DNA of 64,000 bases, taken from contig CAWGMT010000016.1 in assembly GCA_963823675.1 (NCBI GenBank), positions 62,001-126,000 of the forward strand, given 5' to 3'. The stretch's first letter is position 1. Each line of letters opens with the position of its first letter. The notes under the pieces are model-generated. The model saw only the letters and a program-made list of their open reading frames with translations. It made no database searches and was not told where the DNA came from. Source of the DNA: CAWGMT01 sp963823675 (lineage in GTDB: Bacteria; Planctomycetota; Planctomycetia; Isosphaerales; Isosphaeraceae). Position numbers and translations under genes: made by a program. Below, one piece after another: positions 47,065-57,619 of this stretch.

Positions 47065-48039
47065 CTACGGACTTCCGAAACCCAGGTCCTCTCCCTCGTG
47101 CGTGACGAGCCCGATTTGTTCAAGGTCGCCTTTGCGCCCGTTGTACCAGAGCAGCCAACGTCCGTCATCGTGAATCGCATACGGTTTGTAAACGGCGTCA
47201 TGATCCCATTTGTCCTTGCCACGGCGAATGAGCGGATTGGCCGGGTGACGCTGCCAGCCCGTGATCCCGTCCCCGGATCGAGCGAGACCGATCTGGGAAT
47301 GGTTTCCGTCCTCAAAGCCAATGTAAAACATGAGAAACCAATCGCCTCGGCGAATCACCTGACAGCCCGTCACTCGATCTTGTTCCCATACGTTTTTCGG
47401 GTCAGGTCTGAAGATGGGGTTGTTCTTGTGCTTGATCCACGCCAGGCCGTCTTTACTGGTGGCGTAACCAATGGCGTTCGGCTCACGTTGTTCACCCCCA
47501 GAGTACCACATGCGATACAGTCCGGCTTGGTCGTCGTACAAGACGTGCGGGCACATCACCGCTACGTTCTCCCACGGCGAATCAGCGGAGAGAACGGGGC
47601 GGCTGCTCATCCGTTGCCATGTTCTGCCATCCTGGCTGACGGCATAGCCAATCCATGACCGCCCTCGCGCCTGTCCGGTGTACCACATCTGATAGCGAGT
47701 GCCGTTCTTGAGCACGACCGGGCGGTTCAGGTCGTTCTCCCAATCGCTCTTCTGGTTGGGGCCAAGGACAATGAGCGGTTCGCTCCACTTGACACCATCC
47801 TTGCTTTCTACCAGGGCAATGCTCTGCTTTGGCCGCCAGGAAAACCACATCCGGTACTTGCCGCCGTCCTTCAGAACCGAAAGGTCGAAGCAGGTTCCGA
47901 GATCGCCGCCGAGCACCGGGTTCCCGGGATGCTTGACCCAACCGGCGGTCGTTTCCGCCTGGCCTGATCCTGGCTCATCGGCCACTGCCGCGGACCACGA
48001 AAAGGTCCCGGCAAGTACCATCAGCAAGACTCTGTTCAT
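47065..48039 (-). CDS. Secreted five-bladed beta-propeller glycosidase-like protein
   Basis: 324 residues from ATG 48039 (GGGGGAAAG upstream). An in-frame start at 48177 would bury the signal peptide MNRVLLMVLAGTFSWSAAVA. Repeated blades carry K-Y-R-M-W-F/Y motifs (YRMWFSWRPK, YQMWYTGQA, YRMWYSGGEQ), typical of GH43/GH32/GH130-like propellers. Candidate acidic residues lie in CFDLSVLKDGG, DLNRPVVLKNG and KPYAIHDDGRWL. The activity is not assignable by sight. Transcribed convergently with the Gfo/Idh gene. Confidence 0.78.
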   Translation of the reverse strand: MNRVLLMVLAGTFSWSAAVADEPGSGQAETTAGWVKHPGNPVLGGDLGTCFDLSVLKDGGKYRMWFSWRPKQSIALVESKDGVKWSEPLIVLGPNQKSDWENDLNRPVVLKNGTRYQMWYTGQARGRSWIGYAVSQDGRTWQRMSSRPVLSADSPWENVAVMCPHVLYDDQAGLYRMWYSGGEQREPNAIGYATSKDGLAWIKHKNNPIFRPDPKNVWEQDRVTGCQVIRRGDWFLMFYIGFEDGNHSQIGLARSGDGITGWQRHPANPLIRRGKDKWDHDAVYKPYAIHDDGRWLLWYNGRKGDLEQIGLVTHEGEDLGFGSP

Positions 48040-48245
48040 GCTTTCCCCCATCTGTTGCGGTCTCTCGCTAGCTCCGGTGCCGAACGGATTCTCCTCGCCG
48101 CCATCGTGCTCCTCTTCCGTGATCGCTCCCGACGCGCATACCGTGCGAAAGGCTGGCCCGGCTGCTCGCCTTGCCACCCGGCCGCGGCTTTGATTAGACT
48201 AGTCCGAACTTTTGTGTCGAGTCAACGAACAGCAAGGTCATCTCG

Positions 48246-48767
48246 ATGGCGAAGCAACCGACCGAGAAGGTGCACGAAAAAGGCAAGGGGCCCCCGTCAG
48301 GCCAGGCTCAAGGCGAGAAAAAGCCCAAGCCCAAGCCGTCGCCCGAGGCGGCTGAGAAAGCCAAAGCCAAGGCAGACAAGGCGAAGGACAAGGAGAAGGA
48401 CAAGGAGGCCGCAGCTCCCGAAAAGGAAAAGGCCCCGAAAGCCCCGCCGCGACCACCGGCCGATCCCCGTCTCAAAGTCCTCAAGAAATTCCACGGAAAG
48501 TTTCTTCCCCGTGGTCCGCTGCGCGACCGCCTGAAGGCACTCATGGAACGGTGGAACACCGATGAGAGCCACGGCGGCGTCACCGCCGAGGAGCTCAAGT
48601 CGCTGTACGACGATTGGAAGCTGGCCCGCCAGAAGCTGCGCGCGCCCCGTCCGAGCTTCAGGGTGATTCAAGGCTCGCCCGTATACGACTTCTCCTCCAG
48701 GATCTGGGAGCCCAGCCGCTCGTTGATCCGCCGCTTCACCGCCGCGCGGCGGTCGTTGGTCTGGTAG
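48246..48767 (+). CDS. Lys/Glu/Pro-rich hypothetical protein
   Basis: 173 residues. The first 80 are Lys/Ala/Glu/Pro-rich (EKAKAKADKAKDKEKDKEAA), then a short folded-looking helical segment (LRDRLKALMERWNTDESHGG, VTAEELKSLYDDWKLARQKL). The last 35 residues overlap the opposite-strand coding end of the DUF6165 gene by 100 bases and do not look like protein. The true end may be nearer 48660 if a base is missing. Function unknown. Confidence 0.5.
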   Translation: MAKQPTEKVHEKGKGPPSGQAQGEKKPKPKPSPEAAEKAKAKADKAKDKEKDKEAAAPEKEKAPKAPPRPPADPRLKVLKKFHGKFLPRGPLRDRLKALMERWNTDESHGGVTAEELKSLYDDWKLARQKLRAPRPSFRVIQGSPVYDFSSRIWEPSRSLIRRFTAARRSLVW

Positions 48768-50129
48768 ACGGAACGGGCCAGCTCGATGAATCGCGGGCCA
48801 AAGTCGCCGTTTCGCTCACAGCCCCGAATCTCGTCTTCTACCTCCCAGAGCGCCTCGTTGATCGAGCGCAGCTCGGCTGTCAACAAATCGAGCTCCTCCG
48901 AGGGCACGATCGTCAGATCGCGTGCCGCCCGCAGGCTCTGGAGCTCCGTTTGAACGTTCCGCCATTTTGCCGGATGGCTGATCCGCTGGTCCTTGATCTC
49001 GAGGATCGTGATCTTATCGATTAGCTCACCCGGCGCAATCCCCACATTTACCGAGAACGTCCGGGTGTGCGCCGGCACGAGCACGCGTAGCTCGGCCGCC
49101 ATCCGCTCAAAAACCGGGCCCCAGACCATGTGCTGATCCTGGCGGAATATGCGCATCGTCGGGTACCAGGGATTGTCTTCGCGATTGGTCAACCAGCGCC
49201 AGTCGGGGGTGGTCGAGAGCGCCATCCAGACCGGCACTCCAAGCGCCCCGGCCAGGTGCGCCACCGCCGTGTCGGACGTGATGAGCAGGTCGAGGTTTTT
49301 CAGCACCGCGGCGGTGTCCAAAAACGGCCCCGTGTTCTCATCCAACCGCCGGCCTAGGTCGGTCACCGTGAATTTGCCCGCCAGAGCGTCGAGCTGCTCG
49401 CGCCCATCGTTCTTCTGAATGCTGAATAACTTCACTCCCGGTACACGGGAAATCGGCTCGAAGTGCGCCAGCGGGATCGAGCGATGCCGATCACCCGCGC
49501 ACTTCGGGTTGCCCTGCCAGTTGATACCGACCTTGAAGCCCGGGCTCGCCGCCAGCTCACGCCGCCAGTGCTCGACCAGCTCGGGATCGGCGAAGATGTA
49601 GGGCACATCGACGGGAATCGCCTCGATCGATGTCGCCGTGAGCCCGGGGACGTTCAAGAGCGCGCAATACACGTCGTATTCGGGCAGGGGCTTGCCCTGC
49701 GGCACGAGTTGGTCGATTCCAGGCGTGCGCGAGGAGCTTCACCAGCTTCTCGGGACATTCCAGAATGACCGCGCCGGCTCTCTGGCGTTTGAGCAGCGGC
49801 GCGAAGCGGACGAACTGCATCGTATCGCCGAACCCCCGCTCGGTGATCAAGAGAATCCGCCGGCCCGCAAGCGGAAAACCGTTCCACTGCGGCATGTTCG
49901 GCGGCCGAGGAGTGAGGCTGCGTTTTTTCCGACGCCACTCGGACTCGGCCCACCCTTGTGCGTAGTCCCCCTTGCGCAGCCAGGCCAGGGCGCGGTTCAT
50001 GCGGGCGTTGACGTGGTTGGGGCGGATCTTCAGACACGACGTGTAGCTGGCGATGGCCTCGTCGAAGCGGCCCAGCTCGGCGTAGGCGATCCCCAGGTTG
50101 TTGTAGGCGTCGGCCGACCCCTCCGCCAT
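48668..50129 (-). pseudogene. TPR-GT9-DUF6165 protein, one frameshift
   Basis: From ATG 50129 (or GTG 50189) the protein opens with a TPR unit (AYNNLGIAYAELGRFDEAIA, then SYTSCLKIRPNHVNARMNRA), followed by a heptosyltransferase-like GT9 domain starting ILLITERGFGDTMQFVRFAP. Near 49735 the frame changes. The continuation has FKVGINWQGNPK, HRSIPLAHFEPI, LDLLITSDTAVAHLAGALGV (GT9 nucleotide-sugar site) and then a DUF6165 domain (VGIAPGELIDKITILEIKDQ) to 48668. Joined length about 487 residues. Homologues have longer TPR arrays, so the front may be missing. Role: probably surface glycan or LPS assembly. Confidence 0.75.
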
Positions 50130-50428
50130 GGGGACTCCCCTCCCAACCCCGACGTGATCGCTGCAAGCGCGAACCGCAGGCACAATCACGATTATGCCAC
50201 ATCAGGAGATACTCACAACGGGCTCGCCTTGCCAACCTCGCGAGTTTTGCGCGGGCCCGGCGAGGAGAACACGAGCAACAATGACCATCGTACGTGCACA
50301 TTTGGCCGATCCAGCCGTCACTCGCTGGTACCACTGCATCACGCGCTGCGTACGGCGGACATTCCTAGTCGGGGAAGGCCGAATGACCGTAGCTGGGCGG
50401 ATCCGTGGCGACCTGACAAGGGCACGAA

Positions 50429-53292
50429 TCACGGCTGGGCCGGTCCCGCTCGGAAGCGGGCCACGCCCGACGCGATCGCGCGGGCCGCGGATCGACCCGC
50501 CTCGTGCGGGGCCAGGTTGATCGCCTGGAATGCGTGATCGTAGGCCGCCCCGGCATCGCCGGCATCCTGCTCCAGGACCGCCAGGCTGTATTGAGCCTCG
50601 AAGCAATCCGGGCTTTCTTCGAGCGCTCGTCGATAATGGCGCCGCGCAGCGGCGAAATCGCCTTCAACAAGGTAAGTGGCACCGATTCGAGCCTGCCGAA
50701 TTGCCGGCTTTTGAGGACCGGCGGCTTTTTCCAAGAATTTGCCGCGCGGGCCGGCTCGCCGAGATGGAGCCACAACGTCGCCGCCCGGTTGACCACCTCC
50801 CATGGCGCCCCTTCGGCAGGATTCGCCGCTTCGAGCAACTCGGCCGCGCTCGCCGCGCGGCCCGACGCGAGCAGCGCGTTCTCGATCCGAGCGAGGTCGC
50901 TCTTGTTACCCCAGGTGAGAGAAGGACGAGCGCCGAGCTTGCGCTCCACTTCGGCCCGTGCCGCTCTGGCCCGAGCTTGCTGGTCAACCTGCTGGACGTT
51001 GATCGGATGGACGGCCACGAGTCGGTCCAGGATCGGGAGCAGGGCCTCATTCATGGCGCGTGCCTCGTATGCCATGCGTAAGTAGATCAACGTCAAGAAA
51101 TCGCCAGGAGCCACCTGGGCGGTGCGCTTCAGAGCATAGGTCGCCCGGATGAGCGAGAGGTCGAAGACCGGATCGTAAGGTAGCCGAAATCGGGGGCTCG
51201 GGGCACCCGGCGGATCGCGGAATAACTCGATCTGGCCGAGATTCTTCCAACCGTCAACCGAGTCGGGCGAGTCGCGCAGGATGCGTCGGGCGTAGTCCTC
51301 ACCAAGCCACACCAATGGTCGTGCCACATCAGGGCGGACTTGAGCCTCAAAGTTCACGTATTTTCGCAGTGCTCTGGCCGATGCGGCAAGCTCGGCAAAA
51401 CCTTGTGGTTCGGTAGCTGCGGCAGGCCGGAAGTGGCGGGCCGCGAAGTCGACGGTGTCGACCTCAACGATTGGCCGGTAGGAATCGTGCACAAAAACCG
51501 CGGCGATCGAGTCGAACCAGACGCAACGCCAGTGGCTGCTGCGAAGCAAAGTCGCACCCACGCCCGAAGAATTCTCATGGTCGACGAGCACGGCGGGCCG
51601 GCCCATGCGATCGAGGTCGGCTTCCCAACCGGCGTGATCATCCAGAATTCGCCGTTCGAGATTCCTGTATCGCTCGAAGAGATCCGCCCCGGCAACTTCC
51701 AGTCGTGGGTCGGTATAAACCTTGCGCTGCGGCCCGTGGTAATACTCGTAGAGCGAGGCGTGGCCGTTATGATAGGCCAGAAAACGTTCGGGCATTCCCG
51801 GCTTGCCGGCAAACTGGGTCGCCTTGTGCGGGAACCAGAGCGGTTCCTCCCCCAGTCCGATCGTGCGGTGCTCACCGCTCAAGGCGTAGTACGAGCCCGA
51901 GAGTATCCACACCAGCAGCGACGCGATCGCACCCCCCGTGATCATCCGGGGTGCAGCGCCCCAGGAATTGCCCAGCGCTGCTTGCATGCTCGCCCGGCGC
52001 CGCCGCAAGACAGCCGCCCATTCGGCGAAGTTCCACGCGGTAGCCGATCCTACAACCGCCGCAAACTGATGGGAATTCCGCGTCGCTTGCAAACTCAACA
52101 AGCAAAACGTGGCGTAGAGTAAGAGGCGAAATGGGCTGATCCCCCAGACTTTGTTCGGCTCCAATTCCACCGTTGTCAACGGCGCCTTGCCGGTTCCCTT
52201 GGCACGCGCGGCTTTCGACCGTGATCCGCGCCGTTCGCGCCCGGTTTTCGGGCTGCGCGATCGGGCTCCTCCCTCACCGGCTGCATTCGCCTGTGAAACG
52301 TCCGATCCGAATAGACGCACTCCGACCAACCAGCACAAGGGAACCAGAAAGCTCAGGGCACCGAGTGCAATCGTTGCCAGGTGAAGCATCAAGGGTAGGT
52401 TCCACCACCACTCAGGCACCCGCCTGATGAACTCCGGCACCGGCGTCAACTCGCCGATCGATTGGGAGAAAATCGGATTTCCCATCGTCAACGCCAGTTG
52501 CAGCGGGTAAATCGCACCCGTGAGCCCGTAAGGGTTGACCACACATGCGGCCGCGGTGGCGAGACTGGCAATTCCGATCGTCCGCCACCACCTTTTCCGC
52601 TCGGGCGAGAAGGCACCGGGACGCATCGCGGAATCCAGCAGTGCCAAGAGCAGAATGATCGGCCCCAGGACGAACAACCCTTGGGAATTGACCCATGCAA
52701 CCTGGACAACTGGTAACACGAAGGCCAGCGCAGGCCGCCGTTCCCAGCGGAAAAGGACCGCAAGGAAAATTGCAAGATAAAGCAATGTCAGAGTTTCAGG
52801 CCGGACGTAGATGCGACCGCCCAGGACCAGGAGCGCCGGCAGCCAGGCCAGTATCATGACCCAGACCGGCCACTCAGGCCGCCGCGCCGTGATCAGGAGC
52901 AAGACCGCCAGACAGGTCAAACCACACTTGGCGAGGTTGAGCGCGACGACTCCGCCATATTCATGGACCCAACTGATCCCGATCTGGAAAACCCAGTGCA
53001 GGTCAATCCAAGGCGTACCCGCGCGCTCGAAGGTGAAGATGTCGACATGGGGAACCTGGCCGGTCTGACGGATCAGGTCGCCGGTTCGGAGGTGCCAGTA
53101 AAAATCCGCATCTTTCAGCGGGAATGCGCCCAGAAGAAAGGCCAGCGACAGGAACAGCGTGATGAGACCGGCATCCGCCAGCCAGCTTTTCCATGACGGT
53201 GGTTCCGAAGGCTCGCCGGCCGCCGCGGACCGAGCTTTCGCCGGCGATTCCTTGGGCCGTTCCATCACCTGCGGGGAAGCGGCGGTCGACAT
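50429..53292 (-). pseudogene. Large polytopic membrane protein with C-terminal TPR, one frameshift
   Basis: From 53292 the protein has an N-terminal cytoplasmic segment, then membrane helices (LITLFLSLAFLLGAFPL; VVALNLAKCGLTCLAVLLLI; WVMILAWLPALLVLGGR). The loop KDADFYWHLRTGDLI, with acidic residues after the first helix, recalls GT-C glycosyltransferases. Other helices lie between about residues 190 and 460. A soluble half with TPR-like helices follows. Near 50738 the frame changes and continues AAARRHYRRALEESPDCFEA to 50429. Joined about 955 residues. Possibly glycan related, like its neighbour, but no activity is proven. Confidence 0.65.
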
Positions 53293-53609
53293 CGAGGGTC
53301 TCCAAATGCAACCGGCGATCGTCGTGCATACCCGTTTTCAAAAGCGAGCGTCGCCCCGAAGTCGCCATCTTTTATTTTCGAACCACGCGCCGAATTCGAC
53401 AAGATGGCTTCCGCTTCCGGCTCGCGACGCCGAATCAGCATGGTTCCGCTCTCGCAAAAAGGTTATCGTCTCTCGCGCATCAGGGTGCCCTTTGAGTCCG
53501 AGTGTCTGGACGAAGAGTGGACTGTCCAGGTGTTCCGATTACCGGAATGTCGATGAGGTTTTTTCGGACTCACCGGAGGCGCGCTTTCAATTCCAGGGAG
53601 GGTCAGGGG

Positions 53610-54410
53610 ATGACGTTTTACTGGATCTATGATCTATCAAACTGCGCGCTTTGTACACTGATCGTCGGCGCGTTTCTGAGCCTGTCGCTGGCCGGCCTTT
53701 TCATCAGCCGTCCGGCGGCTCGGCGGTTTCTCGAGGCTTCGACGAGGCACAATGACATCGTGGGTTACTTCTTCGCCGGGATCGGCGTGTTCTACGGGCT
53801 AGCCCTTGGCTTGATCGCGGTCGCGACCTGGGACGACTACACGCAGATTGACGGGGTCGTTACGACCGAAGCCGCCGCGGTGGCCAGCCTCTATCGCGAC
53901 CTGGACGGCTATCCACAGCCGTTCCGCGAACGGCTTGAAACGATCATGCGCGCTTACACACGGTTCGTGATCGACCGGGAATGGCCCGCTCACAAGCGCG
54001 GGCTGGCTCTCGAGGAGGGCGACTCTGTACTCGATCGCCTGGAAAATGAAGTGATGAGCTTCGAGCCCGCCAGCGAACGAGAGAAGATCGTGCAGGCCGA
54101 GGTTGTGCGATCGCTGGACACGGTCATGGAACAGCGCAGGCTCCGGCTCCAGGCAGTCACCACCGGCCTGCCGGCAGCGCTCTGGACCGTCGTCCTGGCC
54201 GGTGCCTTGTTGAATTTCGGAATCAGTTATCTTTTCTGGATCGAGAACGTTGGGCTGCACGCGGCGCTCGTCGCAATCATGGCGGCTTTCATCGGTCTCC
54301 TGGTTTTCCTGACGGCCGCGATGGACAACCCATTCCGGGGCGAATTCAGCATCTCTTCCCAAGCATTTCAGACCATATTCGACAACGTCATGTGCCAGGG
54401 CGCAAGCTGA
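53610..54410 (+). CDS. DUF4239 (bestrophin-like) membrane protein
   Basis: 266 residues from ATG 53610, preceded by GGGAGGGTCAGGGG. An earlier ATG at 53502 adds 36 unlikely residues. Membrane helices are at both ends (CTLIVGAFLSLSLAGLFI, YFFAGIGVFYGLALGLIAVA; ALWTVVLAGALLNFGISYLF, HAALVAIMAAFIGLLVFLTA). A central soluble helical part has TTEAAAVASLYRDLDGYP and PFRERLETIMRAYTRFVID, and the family-like GVFYGL and NPFRGEFSIS are present. Function unknown in the family. The divergent neighbour is the GT-C-like protein. Confidence 0.8.
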   Translation: MTFYWIYDLSNCALCTLIVGAFLSLSLAGLFISRPAARRFLEASTRHNDIVGYFFAGIGVFYGLALGLIAVATWDDYTQIDGVVTTEAAAVASLYRDLDGYPQPFRERLETIMRAYTRFVIDREWPAHKRGLALEEGDSVLDRLENEVMSFEPASEREKIVQAEVVRSLDTVMEQRRLRLQAVTTGLPAALWTVVLAGALLNFGISYLFWIENVGLHAALVAIMAAFIGLLVFLTAAMDNPFRGEFSISSQAFQTIFDNVMCQGAS

Positions 54411-54476
54411 GCGCCAGGCGGGCACCGCCTTCCGGCAGCAGGCCGGCTGCCTCCGGGCCGTCCGTGCCTGAGTCAA

Positions 54477-55907
54477 TCACCGCCAACCGGGACGACGTGA
54501 TAGCGGGGCCGAGACCTGAACGACAACCTTGCGGCCGTGGACGGTTGTCACGTGCGCCTTGGCCTTGGTTGCTTTCGCACTGTGCCGCGCAGCGTGATGC
54601 CTTTTCGAGCCGCTGCCGGATGGGGGCGTCGTCGGCGCGCTTCCGCTGCCACTTTGGCCACTACCGGTTGTCGTGGTGAGAGGCGTGGTGGTCGTGCTGG
54701 CGACGAGGCTGGAAACGAGTGATGGCCCGTTGGGCGACCCGAGCCCGGTGGACGTGTTTGCCCCGCTGGATGTGCCTCCGCTCGAGCCGCTGCCGCTACT
54801 GCCCTCACCAGAGCCAGGCCCGAAACCGAAACCACCCCAATACCAATTCGGAACTGTCAGGCCGAAACCGGAGAACACAAAGACCGGACCGAATCGACCA
54901 CCGCCCAGCGGGGATGCCGAGACCGCATGGAAAGCTGTCGAGGATAGGGCGTAGAGCGACGGCAAGGTCTGTGTGGGGCCGTCTAGGCTGCCTTTGCCCG
55001 CCAAGGCGCGGCCCTGATCGACAATTGCGATGATCCCTGCCCAGGATGGAGCGCCCAGGCTGGTACCACCCACGACTTGCCACGATCCGTTGCTTGACCC
55101 GGGTGGTGTTTCATAGACCGCAACACCCGTGTTGGGGTCGGCGTCGAAGGCGACGTCCGGCGTGCTTCGCTGCCCCGTTGTCTGGACCGATTTTTGGTAG
55201 CTCGGCTCCGGCTCGTACTGGCTGTAGCCGCCTCCGCTTTCGAACCACGCCGTCTCCGAGCCATAAGCCCCTGCACTGCCAAGAACCAGGGAGGTGCCGC
55301 CAACGGAGAGCACATATGGGGAGGCCGACGGATACTCGACGGTGCCGCTATCGCCACTGGAGGCTATGAACGTGATACCCGTGTGGCCAGCCGGTGTCGT
55401 GAAGTACTGATCGTAGGAGGTCTCCGCCGAGGACTCCGGGAACCCCCAGCTCATCGAAATCGCCACGACCCCCGCTGTGCTCCGCGCGGTGTTCACCGCT
55501 TTCAACAGGTCTGTGATGCTTTGCGACCGGGCTTCCACCACCACGATGTTTGCCCCAGGGGCGATGGCGTGCGCCCATTCGACATCGAGCGCTTCCTCGC
55601 TGGCCCAACCGCTGTTGGTCTGGGAGCCCGCCTGGTCGATCACGGTCAGCTTGGGATCGGGCAGGTTGTACCTTACATCAAAGGTATGCAGGTCGGACGC
55701 GACATTCGGATCGCTGTAGGCCTCGATCAGGGCGATCGTCTCGCCCGTGCCGTCCCCTTTGACCGTCGAGCCAGGTGAAGATGTAAACGAGATCGCATCA
55801 AGACCATAGGCTGTCGTCAATTGAGAAGGCGTCAGGCCCGATAACAAGCAGCGGTCGTCAAGTTGGTCGAGAACCGGCCGTGAGCGGAGACGAAGGCGTT
55901 TACGCAT
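54477..55907 (-). CDS. S53 (sedolisin/kumamolisin-type) peptidase with LDDRCLLS motif
   Basis: 476 residues from ATG 55907 (AAGAGGTGGG upstream). The N-terminal motif LDQLDDRCLLSGLTPSQL is followed by the catalytic module. The Glu and Asp of the catalytic set are in EEALDVEWAHAIAPGA, the oxyanion Asp in IASSGDSGTVEYPS, and the Ser in VGGTSLGAPSWAGIIA. No classical S53 propeptide is present, and the calcium-site tail is replaced by a Ser/Gly/Thr-rich region and a basic end. It is probably exported and possibly surface attached. The adjacent gene is a paralogue. Confidence 0.88.
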   Translation of the reverse strand: MRKRLRLRSRPVLDQLDDRCLLSGLTPSQLTTAYGLDAISFTSSPGSTVKGDGTGETIALIEAYSDPNVASDLHTFDVRYNLPDPKLTVIDQAGSQTNSGWASEEALDVEWAHAIAPGANIVVVEARSQSITDLLKAVNTARSTAGVVAISMSWGFPESSAETSYDQYFTTPAGHTGITFIASSGDSGTVEYPSASPYVLSVGGTSLVLGSAGAYGSETAWFESGGGYSQYEPEPSYQKSVQTTGQRSTPDVAFDADPNTGVAVYETPPGSSNGSWQVVGGTSLGAPSWAGIIAIVDQGRALAGKGSLDGPTQTLPSLYALSSTAFHAVSASPLGGGRFGPVFVFSGFGLTVPNWYWGGFGFGPGSGEGSSGSGSSGGTSSGANTSTGLGSPNGPSLVSSLVASTTTTPLTTTTGSGQSGSGSAPTTPPSGSGSKRHHAARHSAKATKAKAHVTTVHGRKVVVQVSAPLSRRPGWR

Positions 55908-56156
55908 GAGTGACCCACCTCTTGGGTTGCGCAATCCATTGCGTGGTCAATTCCGCGAACTCAATAACGGGGGACGTCTCGTGTCAGCCGCAGTTGCGAG
56001 GGACGATGTGCGCAGCTCGACCGTGAGCGTGCAGAATTGATGCTCGCAACGTTCTTGCCGGATGCGCCTCAAATCCGTCTGGCACGATCGCCACTTCAAC
56101 GTGTCGAGGTAAATCTACACGATGAACTGGGCATGCGGGCGGGCGCATCTTGACCA

Positions 56157-57473
56157 TTAAGGATTTTTTACAGCAGGTCCTTCTGCCCCAAGCCACCCCG
56201 CGAGGGCGCCGGTGCGGCGCTCGGCCGCCGGCATGCCTTTCGGCAACGGCGTATTGGGGAGCCGGTTGGTGCGGCCGGCAAAGAAGCCGGTCTCGGGATC
56301 GGCGAGAATGGCCTTGCGCAGGTGCAGCGATCTTGAGGTCGCTTTTCGGGCTGTCGGTTGCGCCAATGTGAACGGGGCCGAGATCGCATGGTCAACCAGG
56401 TCGTAAACCAGGGAGGGGCCTAGAGGTGATCCGCGGCCGGTCGAGGTGTTGGCCGGTCTTGAAAAGGAAGGTGGGATCGCGTTGAAGTCCGACGACGGTA
56501 GCGCATAAAGCGATGGCAGAGTCTGGGTTGCCCCGTCGAGGCTTCCGTTTCCCTCGAGCGACCGGCCCTGATCGACGATCGCAATGATCGCCGCCCAGGC
56601 CGGCGAGCCCAGGCTCGTTCCGCCGACGACCTCCCATCCGCCCTGGCCAGGGTAAGGCGACGACTGGTAGACCGCGACCCCCGTATTGGGGTCGGCGTCG
56701 AAGGCAACGTCGGGCGTGGTTCGTACTCCACTCGTCTGGACAGAGAGCTGGTAGCTCGGCTCGGCTTCATACTCGCTGTAGCCGCCTCCGCTGTCATACC
56801 ACATGGTCTCGGACAGATACTGGCCGGCGCTGTTTGAGGAGAGCGATGTGCCGCCGACCGCCAGAACGTCGGGCGCTGCCGACGGCCAGTCGAGGCCGAA
56901 CAGGGTGCCGCTGTCGCCGCTGGCGGCAACGAAGGTAATGCCTTGGTGGCCGGGCGGAGTCGTGAAATAACCGTTGTAATTGGCTTCGGAGCGAAACTCG
57001 GGGAATCCCCAGCTCATCGAAATCGCCACAACACCTGGCGTGTCACGCGCCGCGTTGACCGCGACGAGCAAAGCCGCTCGTGACTGCGACTGGGCCTCGA
57101 CCACCAAGATCTGAGCGCCGGGGGCGATGGCATGCGCCCATTCGACGTCGAGCGTCTCCTCGATGCTCCAGGAGGGATTGGACACCGAGCCGGCCTGATC
57201 GGCAACGATCAGGGAAGGATCGGGAAGGCCAAACGCCACGTCAAACGTGTGAAGGTCGCCGGCAAGATAGGGATCGTGGTACGCCTCGATGAGAGCGATT
57301 GTCTCTCCCGCGCCGTTTCCCTTGGTCGTTCCCGAGGCCGTCGGGAAGCGGATCGCGTCGAGGCCATACGCCGTCGTGACCTGGGCGGGCGTGAGGCCAG
57401 CCACCGCGAGCAGACAGCGGTCGTCGAGACGATCAAGCGCCGGGCGGATGGCGCGACGGGTGCGAATTCGCAT
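56157..57473 (-). CDS. S53 peptidase paralogue with LDDRCLLA motif
   Basis: 438 residues from ATG 57473; GGGGATG lies upstream. Same layout as its neighbour: basic N-terminus, LDRLDDRCLLAVAGLTPAQV, the Glu and Asp in EETLDVEWAHAIAPGAQ, Asp in VAASGDSGTLFG and Ser in VGGTSLGSPAWAAIIA. The C-terminal tail (ATSRSLHLRKAILADPETGF) differs from the Ser/Gly-rich tail of the other copy. The paired genes, 250 bases apart in the same direction, look like a tandem duplication with different C-terminal tails. Confidence 0.88.
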   Translation of the reverse strand: MRIRTRRAIRPALDRLDDRCLLAVAGLTPAQVTTAYGLDAIRFPTASGTTKGNGAGETIALIEAYHDPYLAGDLHTFDVAFGLPDPSLIVADQAGSVSNPSWSIEETLDVEWAHAIAPGAQILVVEAQSQSRAALLVAVNAARDTPGVVAISMSWGFPEFRSEANYNGYFTTPPGHQGITFVAASGDSGTLFGLDWPSAAPDVLAVGGTSLSSNSAGQYLSETMWYDSGGGYSEYEAEPSYQLSVQTSGVRTTPDVAFDADPNTGVAVYQSSPYPGQGGWEVVGGTSLGSPAWAAIIAIVDQGRSLEGNGSLDGATQTLPSLYALPSSDFNAIPPSFSRPANTSTGRGSPLGPSLVYDLVDHAISAPFTLAQPTARKATSRSLHLRKAILADPETGFFAGRTNRLPNTPLPKGMPAAERRTGALAGWLGAEGPAVKNP

Positions 57474-57619
57474 CGGTGCATCCCCAGAGAGAGAACGCCG
57501 CGTTGTCGAGATCGATGGGAAGACATCGACACGAGGATAATCAAGCAGGCTCAAGACTAAGAAGTTTACACGATTCCTGGACGAAAGTGCCAGAATTCTC
57601 GTTACTCGTGCCCCGATCC

